From a virus: 61,246 nt of DNA. This document shows positions 52,695 through 61,246 of the stretch, in pieces. The stretch lies in IMG/VR virus record IMGVR_UViG_3300044251_000017, positions 1 to 61,246 of that record; one strand, 5' to 3'. How positions within the stretch are numbered: position 1 is the stretch's first letter; each line of letters begins with the position of its first letter. Made by a program: the position numbers and the translations under genes. Below the pieces are notes generated by a model that did no database searches, was not told the origin of the DNA, and saw nothing but the letters and a program-made list of their open reading frames with translations.

Positions 52695-55253
52695 CTACGC
52701 GGGGAACGTGCGGATGGTCAGGTCGTCGGTGATCTGCGCGCCGTCGCCGCCGGCCGAGATCGTCCGCTTGATGGCCACCACCGAGCCGTAGGCGACCGTC
52801 GCCGCGGTCATGCCGGGCGCACCGGGCTTGTCCGGGTCCACGATCCGGCACACGTCTTGCAGCTGCGTGCGGGGGTCGCCCACCGTGGTGATCTGCTGAA
52901 ACAGCGTGGTCGGTTGCTTCACGTCCGCGAGCAGGGATGCGCCAACCGAGCGAAGCCAGAGGATGTCTTGGTGCCAGTCATCGGCCGGCAGGTTGAAGAT
53001 CCTTTCCTTGTAGCGGGCAATGCTTGTGGCGTCCTGGATGGTCTCGCTCGCGCTCGGGCGCGGCTGCAAGACCGTGCCCGCGACGTTCAAGAACGGCGTC
53101 GAGTCGTCCACCGCGTATTCCATCGGGCCGCCCGAGGTGTTGACCACGAGGATGCGCATGTGCCGCGCGTTCTGGTCGACAATGTCGACGAACCCCGGCA
53201 CGCAGGCGCACGGCATTCCAGCACCGACCGGCGGTGGACCGTTGCTCGGTCGGCTGTTCGGCACATAGTTGGTGAATCCGTCCTGCCAGAAGTCCGGTTT
53301 GTAGTAGTCCATGTAGTTCTGGTAGTAGAGCGTCGGGGGCGACAGGCCCACGTCGTAGCCCTGCGCGAACGGCCGCCAGGTGACACCGCCGCACCTCATG
53401 GACTGCACATCCGCGAGGGTCACCGGGTAGGTCCGGGTGATGTTGCCCGCCTGGTAGAAACTGTCCGCCTTGGGCTCGCCGTAGATCTTCTGGTAGGGCA
53501 TGGCCACCATGACCGCGGCAGTGAACCCGATGACGTTGGCTACCGACAGGTAGGTGGTCTCGGGCGCGAGCTCGTGAAGGTTGTCGAGGGTCAAATCGAA
53601 CACCGCGGCGCCCGAGGTCTGCCGGGACTTGATCGTCGCGCGCGAGTCGAACGTGGTCACCCCGAGCTCGGTGACGTAGAACGCCCCGAGCTCGGCACCC
53701 ACGAGCGACTGCACCACGTCGCCGGCGGGTTGCTGATTGATGTCCGGCAGCCAGATGAGTCGCTGCCCGGCGAGGTCCACCGAGGCTTGGTGCTGCGGGT
53801 CCGCCGGCGGCGTCGATTCGGGCTGGACGTAGGTGCCGATCGCCTGATTGGGGCCCTGGATCCACTGGACATACTGGACGGGCATCTGACTGTCGATCCA
53901 CGCGGCGTTCGTCGTGCCTTGTTCCCACAGGTAGGTGAGCGAACCGACGCTGCCCGTCGAGCCGCCGGTGGTCAAGTTGATCTGCTGGACGGCGTCCACC
54001 CACAGGCTCGCCCGGACCTGGCCGGAATCGAACCGCGCAACCCAGGAGACGAAGTGCCACCCGGTGGCCATGGCCGTGCTAGACCAGTTCCAGGTGACCG
54101 GCGAGGCGCCCTCGGACCGGACGGTCAGGTTGGCCACGCCGGTATCGTGCCGGACGCCGGACGAGATGACCGCGGGGTACTGGTTGCTGCCGCTGAAATT
54201 GAGCTGCAAGTCCGAGAGGTAGTAGTTGGTGACGCTGGTCGGGGTGTTCGCCACGCCGGACCGGTCGATGTAGACCCACCACGATTGCCCGAGGAGGTTC
54301 GAGTTGAGGCCGCCGTACTGCGACACGTCGTAGCGGGTGACGGCCTGCGCCGAGCCGTGCAGCGTCTTGTAGCCGCGCGCCGCGCCGTGCCAGAGGCCGA
54401 GGCTGTTGATGCCCTTGAAGGCCGGGCCGTACTTGCCCTGCGCTTTGGACCACACGTCGCCCGGCGTGTCCATGGCCGGGCTGTCCACCGGCGTGTTATG
54501 GATCTTCAGGCCGAACGACCACGCGGCCTGATAGACCGTCGGCCGTTCCTGGTTGATGCTGCCGATCGAGGGCAGCGTGGACCCGCGCATCGTCCACGCG
54601 AGCATCGCGGCGTTATGCCAGGCCGGCCCCTCGTAGAAACCCGACTTGCGCAGGATGTCGTCAATGAGCCAGCAGGCGGCGATCGTGCCGGTTTCGGGCA
54701 GCTCCACGGACCCGAACGTGGTGGCGGCAAGCTCGCGCGCGTAGGCGTTCGCGCCCCACCGGTAGTACGTGATGTTGTTTTCCAGCTGCCCTACCGCGTC
54801 AAAGCAGATGATCGTCACGGTGGCGTTCGCCCGACTCGGCGCCGCGGTGTCGACCCACCCCGTGAACTGCCGGATGGTGCCCACCGAACCGTCCGCCTTG
54901 ACCACGCGGACGTTGAGGAACATCGGGGTGTTGACCGCGCCCCCGTCGGCGTAGGTGCCGTAGGAGGCGAACGGCGAGAACATCTTCCACAGCGGCGTGC
55001 CGTCCGGCAGGTTGCCGCCGAGGGTGACGGTCATCTTCGCGCCCGAGTAGCCCTCGGTCGCCTGCATCTGCTCGGGGATCACGCCGGACAGCTGCCGCTC
55101 GATCGTGGCTTCGAGGATGTACTCGGACATGTCCGCCAGGGGATCGCCGAATGTGTTGTTGCGTCCCCAGTCCACGGACATCGAGACCCCGAAGTAGCGC
55201 TTTTGGCCGACTGCCAATGCCGCGGCGAGCGCCGTGTCACCTGTGAACTGCAC
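52695..55253 (-). CDS. Minor tail (tip) protein with lectin-like insert, 852 aa
   Basis: The N-terminus (YFGVSMSVDWGRNNTFGDPL, LSGVIPEQMQATEGYSGAKM) matches actinophage tail-tip subunits. Residues about 330-470 (NYYLSDLQLNFSGSNQYPAV, GWHFVSWVARFDSGQVRASL, WVDAVQQINLTTGG) form a LamG or concanavalin-like carbohydrate-binding domain. The rest is beta-rich, ending with late basic segments near the C-terminus. GTG 55253 follows GAGAGGTG. Probably the hub or adhesin at the tip of a siphovirus tail. Confidence 0.75.
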   Translation of the reverse strand: MQFTGDTALAAALAVGQKRYFGVSMSVDWGRNNTFGDPLADMSEYILEATIERQLSGVIPEQMQATEGYSGAKMTVTLGGNLPDGTPLWKMFSPFASYGTYADGGAVNTPMFLNVRVVKADGSVGTIRQFTGWVDTAAPSRANATVTIICFDAVGQLENNITYYRWGANAYARELAATTFGSVELPETGTIAACWLIDDILRKSGFYEGPAWHNAAMLAWTMRGSTLPSIGSINQERPTVYQAAWSFGLKIHNTPVDSPAMDTPGDVWSKAQGKYGPAFKGINSLGLWHGAARGYKTLHGSAQAVTRYDVSQYGGLNSNLLGQSWWVYIDRSGVANTPTSVTNYYLSDLQLNFSGSNQYPAVISSGVRHDTGVANLTVRSEGASPVTWNWSSTAMATGWHFVSWVARFDSGQVRASLWVDAVQQINLTTGGSTGSVGSLTYLWEQGTTNAAWIDSQMPVQYVQWIQGPNQAIGTYVQPESTPPADPQHQASVDLAGQRLIWLPDINQQPAGDVVQSLVGAELGAFYVTELGVTTFDSRATIKSRQTSGAAVFDLTLDNLHELAPETTYLSVANVIGFTAAVMVAMPYQKIYGEPKADSFYQAGNITRTYPVTLADVQSMRCGGVTWRPFAQGYDVGLSPPTLYYQNYMDYYKPDFWQDGFTNYVPNSRPSNGPPPVGAGMPCACVPGFVDIVDQNARHMRILVVNTSGGPMEYAVDDSTPFLNVAGTVLQPRPSASETIQDATSIARYKERIFNLPADDWHQDILWLRSVGASLLADVKQPTTLFQQITTVGDPRTQLQDVCRIVDPDKPGAPGMTAATVAYGSVVAIKRTISAGGDGAQITDDLTIRTFPA

Positions 55254-55256
55254 TGA

Positions 55257-56111
55257 TCACACCTCTCGGATGGATACGGCGGACGAGGTGTAGTTGCCGA
55301 CGCGTTGCCGGCCCGAATCCATCGCCACGAGGATGACCCGCGGTACGCCGGTCCCAAGCGTCCAGTCCGCCGGCGTGCCCCCGGCGTTGAGCATCCACGC
55401 CAGGGTGGTGAAGGTGCCCGTGGCGGCTGCCCGAATCTGTACTTGGACCGCCACGATCGTGCCGTTGCTCGGCACGGTGTAGGTGACGTAGCGCCGCGGT
55501 GGCGTGCCCGCGATGACCGTGGTTCCGGTGATCGGCGTCTGCGGGGCGAGTGCGGCGTTGAGCGGGACGATTTCGAGGGTCGGCGCGCCCGCCTGCGCAT
55601 AGACCGAGAACGTGATCACCTCGCCCGGCACGACCGGGACCTGCGCGGTGTCGGTGAGCACGTTCGTGGCGGCCGGTACCCACTGCACGGCGCGGCTCGG
55701 GCCAGGTGAGAAGTGCGTGCCGTTGGGCAGCAGCACCGAGGTGGCCGTGATGTAAGTCAGCGGACCGGCGCCAGGGTTGTTCCAGTCGAGCGCGTTGGCG
55801 TTGCTCGACAGCGGCGCCGTGCCCGAGCTGGATATCCGGGCGCGCAGTCGGTTCGGCCGGCTCGTGTCGAGCAGGAAGAACGGACCGAGGATCGCATCGG
55901 TGTAGAGCATCTCGAACCAGGAGAGCGCGCGCGGTGTGAGCCCTTCGAGCGGGATCTCGAACTCGCGGCGCCGGTTGAACACGTCCTTGGTGCGGCGGCC
56001 GGACAGCGGCAGGTGCTCGGCGCCGGACTCGGTGAGCACGGCGGTGAAGCCGTCCGTGGGAATGTCGATCTTCATCAGCCGGCCCATCGGACCGAGGTAG
56101 ATGGATTCCAC
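55257..56111 (-). CDS. Distal tail or minor tail protein, 284 aa
   Basis: The N-terminus GPMGRLMKIDIPTDGFTAVL and LSGRRTKDVFNRRREFEIPL matches distal tail subunits that sit between the tail tube and the tip. The C-terminal half is a beta sandwich (VVPGEVITFSVYAQAGAPTL, PPRRYVTYTVPSNGTIVAVQ), likely a carbohydrate-binding module. GTG 56111. It lies between tape measure and tip, as expected. Confidence 0.75.
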   Translation of the reverse strand: MESIYLGPMGRLMKIDIPTDGFTAVLTESGAEHLPLSGRRTKDVFNRRREFEIPLEGLTPRALSWFEMLYTDAILGPFFLLDTSRPNRLRARISSSGTAPLSSNANALDWNNPGAGPLTYITATSVLLPNGTHFSPGPSRAVQWVPAATNVLTDTAQVPVVPGEVITFSVYAQAGAPTLEIVPLNAALAPQTPITGTTVIAGTPPRRYVTYTVPSNGTIVAVQVQIRAAATGTFTTLAWMLNAGGTPADWTLGTGVPRVILVAMDSGRQRVGNYTSSAVSIREV

Positions 56112-56114
56112 GAT

Positions 56115-58889
56115 CTACCTCCTCCGCTTGTCGTCTTGCTGCACGCGCTTGATCCCGCTGTTCGCCTCGGTGGCCGAGACGACCACGGCCACGCCGGTCA
56201 TGGCATCGGCGATCGCCCCCGGCAGCCCGGCAGCGTGATCGGCCATCTGGCCCGCTGCGGTGGACGCCTGCTCGGCGGCGGCGCGCTGTGCCCGAGTCGC
56301 CTCACCGGTCGGGTCCGGCAGATCCGGCAGCCCACCGCCCTTGAGCGAGAGGCCATCGACCGAGGCGGCCAGGCTGACCGCGTCCGCGAACCCGGCGTTG
56401 AGCCCCTCGGCGATTCGCTGCCCGAGCGGCTTACCGATCCCGTCGGCGTCCATCCCGTTGACCGCGTCGGTGGCCAGGGTCGACAGCGCACCGTGCACGG
56501 CGTTGGCGTTGGCGAGGATGCCCTCACCGATGCCAGCCGGTATCCAGTGGCCGACCTCGTCCGCAAAGACCTTGGACGGCGAGCTGATGTGCAAAATGCT
56601 CTTGAACTTGTCGACGATCCCGCCGACGAAACCGGTAACCTTGTCCCACAGCCATTTCGCCATGCCCTGGATGCCGTTCCAGAGGCCCTCGATGAGGTTG
56701 CGGCCGGCCTCGATGAGCAGGCGGCCCATGTCCCCGAGCCGGTCCAGAATCCATCCCGGTATGGATTTCACCCAGTCGAGCATGTTGCCCGCGGTCGTCT
56801 TGACGCCGTCGAGGAACATCGTCCACGCGGTCTTGGCGAATGCGATGAGCTTGCTACCGAGCTCGGCCAGGCCTTCCAGGATGCGGCCCGGCAGCCCGCG
56901 CACCCAGATGATTATCTCGGCGGCCTTCTCGATGAATCCGTTCTTGAGTGCGATGAACGAGCCCACGGCCCAATCCCGGATCATGATCGCAAACTCGGCG
57001 ACCGCCAGGAGAATCCGGCCGGGCAGCTCGGTGAACCACTGGATCACGTTGGCGATGCCGGCGACGACGGCCACGCCGAGGTTGATGAACGCGTTGATGG
57101 CCCAGTCGTAGAGCATCGGGCCGAACTGGATGATGGCCATGATCGCCTTGACCGGCAGGGCGAGCAGTAGCGCAATGATCCATTCGATGCCTTGCACCAC
57201 CGCGTTGAGCATGAACTTGGCGGCGTTGAGCCAGGCGTTGAACAGCACGCTCGGCAGGGAGAGCAGGAAGGCGCCGACCTTGGCGGGCAGGCCCTTGATG
57301 AAGTTGATCGCCGCGGTGAAGCCGTTCACGATCCCGGCGCCGATGGTCTTGAAGAACGTGCCGATGGCGGCCACCGTGCCGGACAGCCAGGAGACGAATC
57401 CCTGCCACGCGCCCTTGACGAACTGCACCACCTTGGTGACCACGTCCGAGACGAACTTCCACACGTCATCCCACCGGGCGCGGAACCAGTCCAGGTTGGT
57501 GGCCACCACGATGATGACGGCCACGAGAGCGGCAATGGCGAGTACGACGATGCCGATGGGGTTCGCGTCCAGTGCGGCGTTCCAGGCCCACTGCGCCACC
57601 GTGACGGCGATCGTGAGCACCTCCCACGCTTTCAGCACCAAGAGCAGGCCCTTGACCACGAGCAGGATCTCGGCGAGCGCGATGGCGACCGGGCCGATCC
57701 ACTGCATGTTGGCCGCGAGGAACTCGGCCACCTTGCCGAACGCGACACCGAGTCCGTCGACTATCGCCACTACGGTGGGCGTGAGGATCGCCACGAGTTG
57801 CGAGAAGGCCGAGACGAGACTCGGGATGGCCGGGCCGATCGCCTTGAGCGCGGACATCAGTACGGTGGACACCGCGGTACCGATGGCGTTGATGGCCTGC
57901 GCCAGGGCCACGAGCGTGGCGTGTCCCTCGGTGGACTGGACGAACGCCTTGACCGTGCCCAGCACCGAGCCGAGCACGCCACCCATCGAGCCGCCGGCCT
58001 CCTGGATGGCGCCGAACACCGCACGGATGATGGCAATCACGTCGCCGAGCACCGAGCCGATGGCCTTGAAACCGTCCAGCGCGGAGTGAATCCAGGCGGT
58101 GAGCGCGCCGGTGTCGGCCATGCGCTGGATGAGCGCGTTGAATCGCTCGCCGGCGGCCCCGGCGCCCGCGGTCATCTGGATCAAGATCGGCATCGCCGTA
58201 CTGCCGATCTTGACGAACGCCTGAATCAGTGGGGTGACGAACCCGCCGAGGTTCTGCACGACGCGGGCCGTGCCGCCGAGCAAGGCCTGTAGCTGCTTGA
58301 TGGCGTCGTTCGACTTGAGCCATATCGAGACCTTGGTGGCCACACCCCCGACGGCCGTGGCGATCTGCTGTAGGCCGTTGGTCAGCGGCGGCAGGGCGAC
58401 CTTGAGGTTGTTGACCGCGGGCACAAGGGCGCTCTCGAACGACGCGCTGACCTTCTTTTTCATCACGTCGAGCGTCGGATTGAGCTGCGCGATGGCACGC
58501 TTCGCCCCGTCCGCGCCGAGCTTGACCGCGGCCATCACTCCGCCTAGCGCGATGCCCGCGGGTACCGCGAGGAACAGTGCGCCGGACAGGGTGAACAGAG
58601 CCGAGGCCGCGGCGGGCAGGAAGTTCATGGTGCCCGCGAGTGCCGAGAACGACAGGGCCCATTGCGCCACCCCGCGCGCGGACGCGAGCACGCCCTTGAG
58701 CAGACCGTCCACGGTCTTGTTCATCTTCTTGAGGTTGCCGTCTGCCTCTTTGGCCTTTTTCGCCACGTCGTCCAGTGGCTTGCTCGCCGGCTTGAGCGTG
58801 CCGAGCGCGTCGTTGAGATCCTGGCTGACCTGCTTTTTCAGGCCAACGGTATCGGCGTCGATGCGGATTGTCGCCTCGCCAATAAGCAT
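56115..58889 (-). CDS. Tape measure protein, 924 aa
   Basis: The longest helical gene of the tail set. The N-terminus IRIDADTVGLKKQVSQDLND and AKEADGNLKKMNKTVDGLLK starts a coiled region. Several hydrophobic stretches (ALFTLSGALFLAVPAGIALG, ANPIGIVVLAIAALVAVIIV, AAINFIKGLPAKVGAFLLSL) and a C-terminal repeat region (IQGMAKWLWDKVTGFVGGIV, FADEVGHWIPAGIGEGILAN) are typical of tape measures, which set tail length and enter the host membrane. At 924 residues it predicts a tail of roughly 140 nm (using 0.15 nm per residue). ATG 58889. Confidence 0.9.
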   Translation of the reverse strand: MLIGEATIRIDADTVGLKKQVSQDLNDALGTLKPASKPLDDVAKKAKEADGNLKKMNKTVDGLLKGVLASARGVAQWALSFSALAGTMNFLPAAASALFTLSGALFLAVPAGIALGGVMAAVKLGADGAKRAIAQLNPTLDVMKKKVSASFESALVPAVNNLKVALPPLTNGLQQIATAVGGVATKVSIWLKSNDAIKQLQALLGGTARVVQNLGGFVTPLIQAFVKIGSTAMPILIQMTAGAGAAGERFNALIQRMADTGALTAWIHSALDGFKAIGSVLGDVIAIIRAVFGAIQEAGGSMGGVLGSVLGTVKAFVQSTEGHATLVALAQAINAIGTAVSTVLMSALKAIGPAIPSLVSAFSQLVAILTPTVVAIVDGLGVAFGKVAEFLAANMQWIGPVAIALAEILLVVKGLLLVLKAWEVLTIAVTVAQWAWNAALDANPIGIVVLAIAALVAVIIVVATNLDWFRARWDDVWKFVSDVVTKVVQFVKGAWQGFVSWLSGTVAAIGTFFKTIGAGIVNGFTAAINFIKGLPAKVGAFLLSLPSVLFNAWLNAAKFMLNAVVQGIEWIIALLLALPVKAIMAIIQFGPMLYDWAINAFINLGVAVVAGIANVIQWFTELPGRILLAVAEFAIMIRDWAVGSFIALKNGFIEKAAEIIIWVRGLPGRILEGLAELGSKLIAFAKTAWTMFLDGVKTTAGNMLDWVKSIPGWILDRLGDMGRLLIEAGRNLIEGLWNGIQGMAKWLWDKVTGFVGGIVDKFKSILHISSPSKVFADEVGHWIPAGIGEGILANANAVHGALSTLATDAVNGMDADGIGKPLGQRIAEGLNAGFADAVSLAASVDGLSLKGGGLPDLPDPTGEATRAQRAAAEQASTAAGQMADHAAGLPGAIADAMTGVAVVVSATEANSGIKRVQQDDKRRR

Positions 58890-58904
58890 CGACGCCGACC
58901 CCCT

Positions 58905-59180
58905 CTACTGCCTCGGTACTGCCGTGTTCGCCAGGCTGCCGGTGAGCGCCTGGTGCTGCGGGGTCAAGCCCCACGTCTCGCGTGTCGCCACCGGATCGAT
59001 CATGGCGTCCCGAGCCGAGAGTGCCGATTCCAGTTTCTTGATCTCGTCCACCGGGGTCTCAAAGAGCATGGCATAGGCGGCGTCGAGCCAGACCTTGAGC
59101 GGCGACCGCATATTGATCCCGGCCATCGCCAACCGGCCGTCGATGAACGCCTTGTGCCAGGGGCCCTGCGCCGCACTCAT
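58905..59180 (-). CDS. Putative tail assembly chaperone, second gene
   Basis: MSAAQGPWHKAFIDGRLAMA, then KVWLDAAYAMLFETPVDEI: small and helical, placed between the first chaperone and the tape measure as the gpT part of gpG/gpT pairs. ATG 59180 overlaps the previous stop as ATGA. The frame is open upstream (GVRAPYHRALSI precedes the ATG), so a frameshift fusion is possible, but no canonical slippery heptamer is seen. Confidence 0.65.
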   Translation of the reverse strand: MSAAQGPWHKAFIDGRLAMAGINMRSPLKVWLDAAYAMLFETPVDEIKKLESALSARDAMIDPVATRETWGLTPQHQALTGSLANTAVPRQ

Positions 59181-59689
59181 GATCGAGAGGGCGCGGTGGT
59201 AGGGCGCCCGGACGCCTTACCCATCATGTCCTTGAGCATCTCGGAGAGGTCGTTGATGTCCACGGTCGCCTCGTCCTCGTAGAGCAGGTGCATGAGGCGA
59301 CGGCGGCTCGATCCCTTGTGCGGCTCGGTGAACTTGACCGCCTGGTCCATCGGGTAGATATTGCCGTCCGGGCCGCGGAACTTGGGCTCGTAGTCCTCGG
59401 GTAGCGGGTCCGGTGCGTTCAACTCGGTCGGCTGCCACTGCTCAGGGACGCCGTCCGAGTTGATGACCATCTTCTTGATCATCCTGACGACCACGTTCAT
59501 CTGCGCCAGGCCGTCATCCCCGGTGGCCGACAGGGCGGCCAGGTCGCCGGCATCGGACTGCGGACGCGCGGTGAACTCGTGCCACTCCTCTTGCGGCTCG
59601 CCGGCGCCGTTCTCGCGCATCGCCTGTAGCTCGAAGTCCACAAGCGGAATCGGCTCGGCTCGCAGTTTCCCGTAACGCTTTCCCGACAT
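59177..59689 (-). CDS. Putative tail assembly chaperone, first gene
   Basis: This encodes 170 residues. LRAEPIPLVDFELQAMRENG, an acidic middle and HLLYEDEATVDINDLSEMLK fit gpG-like chaperones that coat the tape measure. ATG 59689 follows AAAGGTTG. The same frame is open to GTG 59788, which overlaps the upstream stop as GTGA and would add 33 hydrophobic residues (WSLLTFMANAVVITYAVEIV); both starts may be used. Confidence 0.65.
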   Translation of the reverse strand: MSGKRYGKLRAEPIPLVDFELQAMRENGAGEPQEEWHEFTARPQSDAGDLAALSATGDDGLAQMNVVVRMIKKMVINSDGVPEQWQPTELNAPDPLPEDYEPKFRGPDGNIYPMDQAVKFTEPHKGSSRRRLMHLLYEDEATVDINDLSEMLKDMMGKASGRPTTAPSRS

Positions 59690-59784
59690 GGTCAACCTTT
59701 CTTTGATCTTGCAGAACACGATCTCGACGGCGTACGTGATCACGACGGCGTTCGCCATGAACGTGAGCAGGGACCACGCCCGGC

Positions 59785-60210
59785 TCACTTGAGCGCCTCG
59801 GGCAGCGACAGGCCGACGAACGGGTTGGCGTCCGTCCCGGGATGCCAGACCACCTGCGCGAACCGGACACTGCCGCCCTGGACGAACCGCAGGTGCGCGT
59901 TCGCCCGGTTGGGGATGGCCCGGATCTCGTGCGCCGGCGTTCCGAACAGGATGTAGCCGAGGTAGGGCGTGACGCCTTCCTTGCCGATGATCACATCGAC
60001 GTACGGCTTGAGCCCGCGGGCACGGCGACTCTTCCTGCTCGTGGCCGCGAGCGTGCCCGTCTTGCGGGGCACCTTGCGCAGCTGGAAGTTCTGCACGTTG
60101 GTCGCCCGGCGATCGAGGTCCCTCCGGATCGGACCGTTCGGCGCGCTCACGAATCGTCCGAACAAGGCAGAGTTGATACCGCCCTTGGCAAGTCTCGCGC
60201 GAATGGCCAC
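59785..60210 (-). CDS. HK97-gp10-like tail completion protein, 141 aa
   Basis: RKVPRKTGTLAATSRKSRRA, then TPYLGYILFGTPAHEIRAIP and RFAQVVWHPGTDANPFVGLS match the gp10-like family of head-tail joining proteins (TG.L..S, Y...FGTP.H.I.A, HPGT...PF). GTG 60210 overlaps the upstream stop region. It joins the connector ring to the tail terminator. Confidence 0.75.
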   Translation of the reverse strand: MAIRARLAKGGINSALFGRFVSAPNGPIRRDLDRRATNVQNFQLRKVPRKTGTLAATSRKSRRARGLKPYVDVIIGKEGVTPYLGYILFGTPAHEIRAIPNRANAHLRFVQGGSVRFAQVVWHPGTDANPFVGLSLPEALK

Positions 60211-60765
60211 TTATGCCTCCTCGTCCCCCACCATCACGTCGAACGCCGTGAGGATGAGGGACGCCTCGATGCCCGCGTAGCCGCCGGACGGCCCGATCGG
60301 CGCGACCGCGCCCGCGTCCACGTTCGAGGCGGTGCTCATCCAGCTCGGTGGGCTCGATGCGAGGTTGACCGTGGCCTGCGACAGCAAGCCCATGTCGATC
60401 AGCTGTTGCCGTCCGGCCTTGTTGATCTCGGCGGGATCGGGCAGCGTGTCGTCCTCGATCGACGGAACGCAGCGCACGAGCTGAATCCCGTAGACCACCT
60501 GCCGGATGGTGAGCACCGAGGCGACCGACCCCGCGCGCGGCGAGGCCGAGGCCGCACCCTGGCGCGCGCCACCGTTGGTGATGCCGACGCAGCCGACCAC
60601 GAGTTGCTCGCAGTCCCACGCATCCAGTGACGGCACGCCGGGGCAGATGTAGCGCCGAGTCGGCAGCGCGACGTTCGACGTGGCGAAGAACGCCTCGATG
60701 TAGTCGAGCACGTTCTCGGCCACCGGCAACAGCGCCAGGCCCGTGGCCGGCAGGTTCGGGCTCAC
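60211..60765 (-). CDS. Putative neck or tail terminator protein, 184 aa
   Basis: VAENVLDYIEAFFATSNVAL, a CP..P and DCEQLVVGCVGITNG segment, IRQVVYGIQLVRCVPSIEDD, ending IEASLILTAFDVMVGDEE. This pattern is typical of neck proteins next to the gp10-like gene (an N-terminal helix and beta strands with a paired Cys). ATG 60765 overlaps the upstream stop. Confidence 0.65.
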   Translation of the reverse strand: MSPNLPATGLALLPVAENVLDYIEAFFATSNVALPTRRYICPGVPSLDAWDCEQLVVGCVGITNGGARQGAASASPRAGSVASVLTIRQVVYGIQLVRCVPSIEDDTLPDPAEINKAGRQQLIDMGLLSQATVNLASSPPSWMSTASNVDAGAVAPIGPSGGYAGIEASLILTAFDVMVGDEEA

Positions 60766-61007
60766 TGCTTGACCGGCGCCGTCTTGGCGCGGCGAGGCCG
60801 ACGACCACGGGCAGTCGCGCGCGGCTTGACGGGGGGCTTCTCGTCCGGCGCCACCTCGGCCGGCGTCTCGACGGCGGGAGGTTCGACCACGGGCGTATTG
60901 GCGTACTCGGCAGGGAACAGCTCAACGGCCACCTCGGCCATGGCGTCACCGAAACGCACCGGCTCGCGGTGGCCCGAGAAGGGATCGTGTTCGCGAATCA
61001 AGGTCAT
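60762..61007 (-). CDS. Small Pro/Ala-rich structural gene product, 81 aa
   Basis: MTLIREHDPFSGHREPVRFG and a Pro/Glu-rich linker (NTPVVEPPAVETPAEVAPDE) end in a basic tail (RATARGRRPRRAKTAPVKQ). It sits between connector and neck genes. ATG 61007 lies seven bases after the -10 box TACGCT, so expression from its own leaderless promoter is possible. Confidence 0.6.
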   Translation of the reverse strand: MTLIREHDPFSGHREPVRFGDAMAEVAVELFPAEYANTPVVEPPAVETPAEVAPDEKPPVKPRATARGRRPRRAKTAPVKQ

Positions 61008-61014
61008 GCCGCAC

Positions 61015-61048
61015 AGCGTAACCCGATCTCGCCCCCTAGATCAGGGGG
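61015..61048 (-). promoter_or_regulatory. Displaced-palindrome promoter of the 61007 gene
   Basis: C5-TGATCTA-G5 lies at 61032-61048 on the minus strand, 11 bases upstream of the -10 box TACGCT, with seven bases to ATG. The palindrome has six-base arms (CCCCCT...AGGGGG). Confidence 0.5.
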
Positions 61049-61050
61049 TG

Positions 61051-61246
61051 CTATCCGCGAGTTCCAGTCGGGATGTCCGGCGACCACACAGAGCCGCCGC
61101 GCGTCCGCGCCTTGGGGTTGACCGCGGCAAGCCATCCGTCGATCGGCGGGATGCCGGTCCGGCGCTTGTCCAGCCAGGTCGTCGGGTCGATCGTGATGGT
61201 GATGCCCTGCCGGGTGACCTGCGTGGCCTTGATCGGAATGGCACAC
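61051..61246 (-). CDS. Head-to-tail connector, C-terminal part (cut by right edge)
   Basis: The minus-strand frame from the right edge reads CAIPIKATQVTRQGITITID, then PTTWLDKRRTGIPPIDGWLA and SVWSPDIPTGTRG to the stop at 61051. In connector proteins a TSVTRQGVT...D...FLD.GRTG...D.WL..VNP...SPD segment follows the region seen at the left edge. Joining base 1 to base 61246 needs one extra base (or 1+3n) to keep the frame. So this fragment and 1-619 are most likely one gene of about 271 codons. Confidence 0.7.
   Translation of the reverse strand, partial: CAIPIKATQVTRQGITITIDPTTWLDKRRTGIPPIDGWLAAVNPKARTRGGSVWSPDIPTGTRG

Noticed and set aside
52680-55256. An 858-codon open frame on the plus strand
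   Set aside because: It mirrors the tail-tip gene exactly and has low-quality composition, while the minus strand has clear tail motifs.
58905-59260. Canonical -1 frameshift for the tail assembly chaperones
   Set aside because: The second gene has its own ATG with an ATGA overlap, and a TAA in the -1 frame plus no X XXY YYZ site near the end of the first gene argue against a standard shift. Not fully excluded.
1-61246. tRNA or rRNA genes, integrase, ParA, obvious CI-like repressor
   Set aside because: I looked for their motifs on both strands and found none convincing. Without a covariance or profile search I cannot exclude a divergent tRNA or recombinase.

Overview
This 61,246-base window looks like one complete actinobacterial phage or phage-plasmid genome, cut at an arbitrary point of a circle or circularly permuted molecule. 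The base composition is high GC, starts are often GTG, stop and start codons overlap as ATGA or GTGA, and there are two WhiB-family genes, which are specific to Actinobacteria and their phages. The left edge cuts a head-to-tail connector gene and the right edge holds a fragment that reads as its C-terminus. Joining the ends restores one reading frame if a single base (or 1+3n) is missing at the junction. I see no integrase, no obvious immunity repressor and no ParA.

Nearly all genes are on the minus strand. Reading the circle in that direction: a P-loop kinase (36.5 kb), small and large terminase (35.9-33.6 kb), and a block of small genes (33.0-18.8 kb) interrupted by a plus-strand operon. 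Next come the portal with a MuF-like tail (18.8-16.2 kb), an Acb2-like small protein, a 2H-phosphoesterase/capsid protease with a probable -1 frameshift extension (15.7-13.0 kb), and membrane and collagen-like proteins (13.0-11.5 kb). A second small-gene block (10.5-4.4 kb) holds a C5 DNA methyltransferase, a WhiB protein and an HExxH protein. It is followed by major capsid and head genes (4.2 kb through the junction to 59.2 kb), tape measure and tail genes (58.9-52.7 kb), and replication and recombination genes (52.2-42.7 kb: ERF annealase, SSB, HTH initiator-like protein, DnaB-like helicase). The circle closes with a lysis cassette (42.6-40.5 kb: papain-like peptidase, GH25 lysozyme, holin), RusA and tail-fibre or SGNH-hydrolase genes (40.5-36.6 kb).

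The main plus-strand operon (25,355-28,773) is not phage-like. It encodes two small proteins, a DUF2637 membrane protein with a C-terminal helix-turn-helix, and an FtsK/SpoIIIE ATPase with a C-terminal winged helix. This resembles the TraB/SpdB double-stranded DNA transfer module of Streptomyces plasmids and actinomycete integrative conjugative elements. The genome may therefore combine virion and mycelial-transfer routes.

The most striking feature is regulatory. About 19 copies of a palindrome of five or six C, five or six mixed bases and five or six G lie between transcription units. In 13 copies it fills the 17-base spacer between a -35 box (usually TTGCGT, TTGTGT or TTGCAT) and a -10 box (usually TATGAT or TACGAT). 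In most of these the start codon begins 6-8 bases after the -10 box, so the transcripts should be leaderless. This looks like a genome-wide regulon read by one DNA-binding protein. The 73-residue winged-helix protein at 11,201, itself behind such a promoter, and the WhiB proteins are candidate readers.
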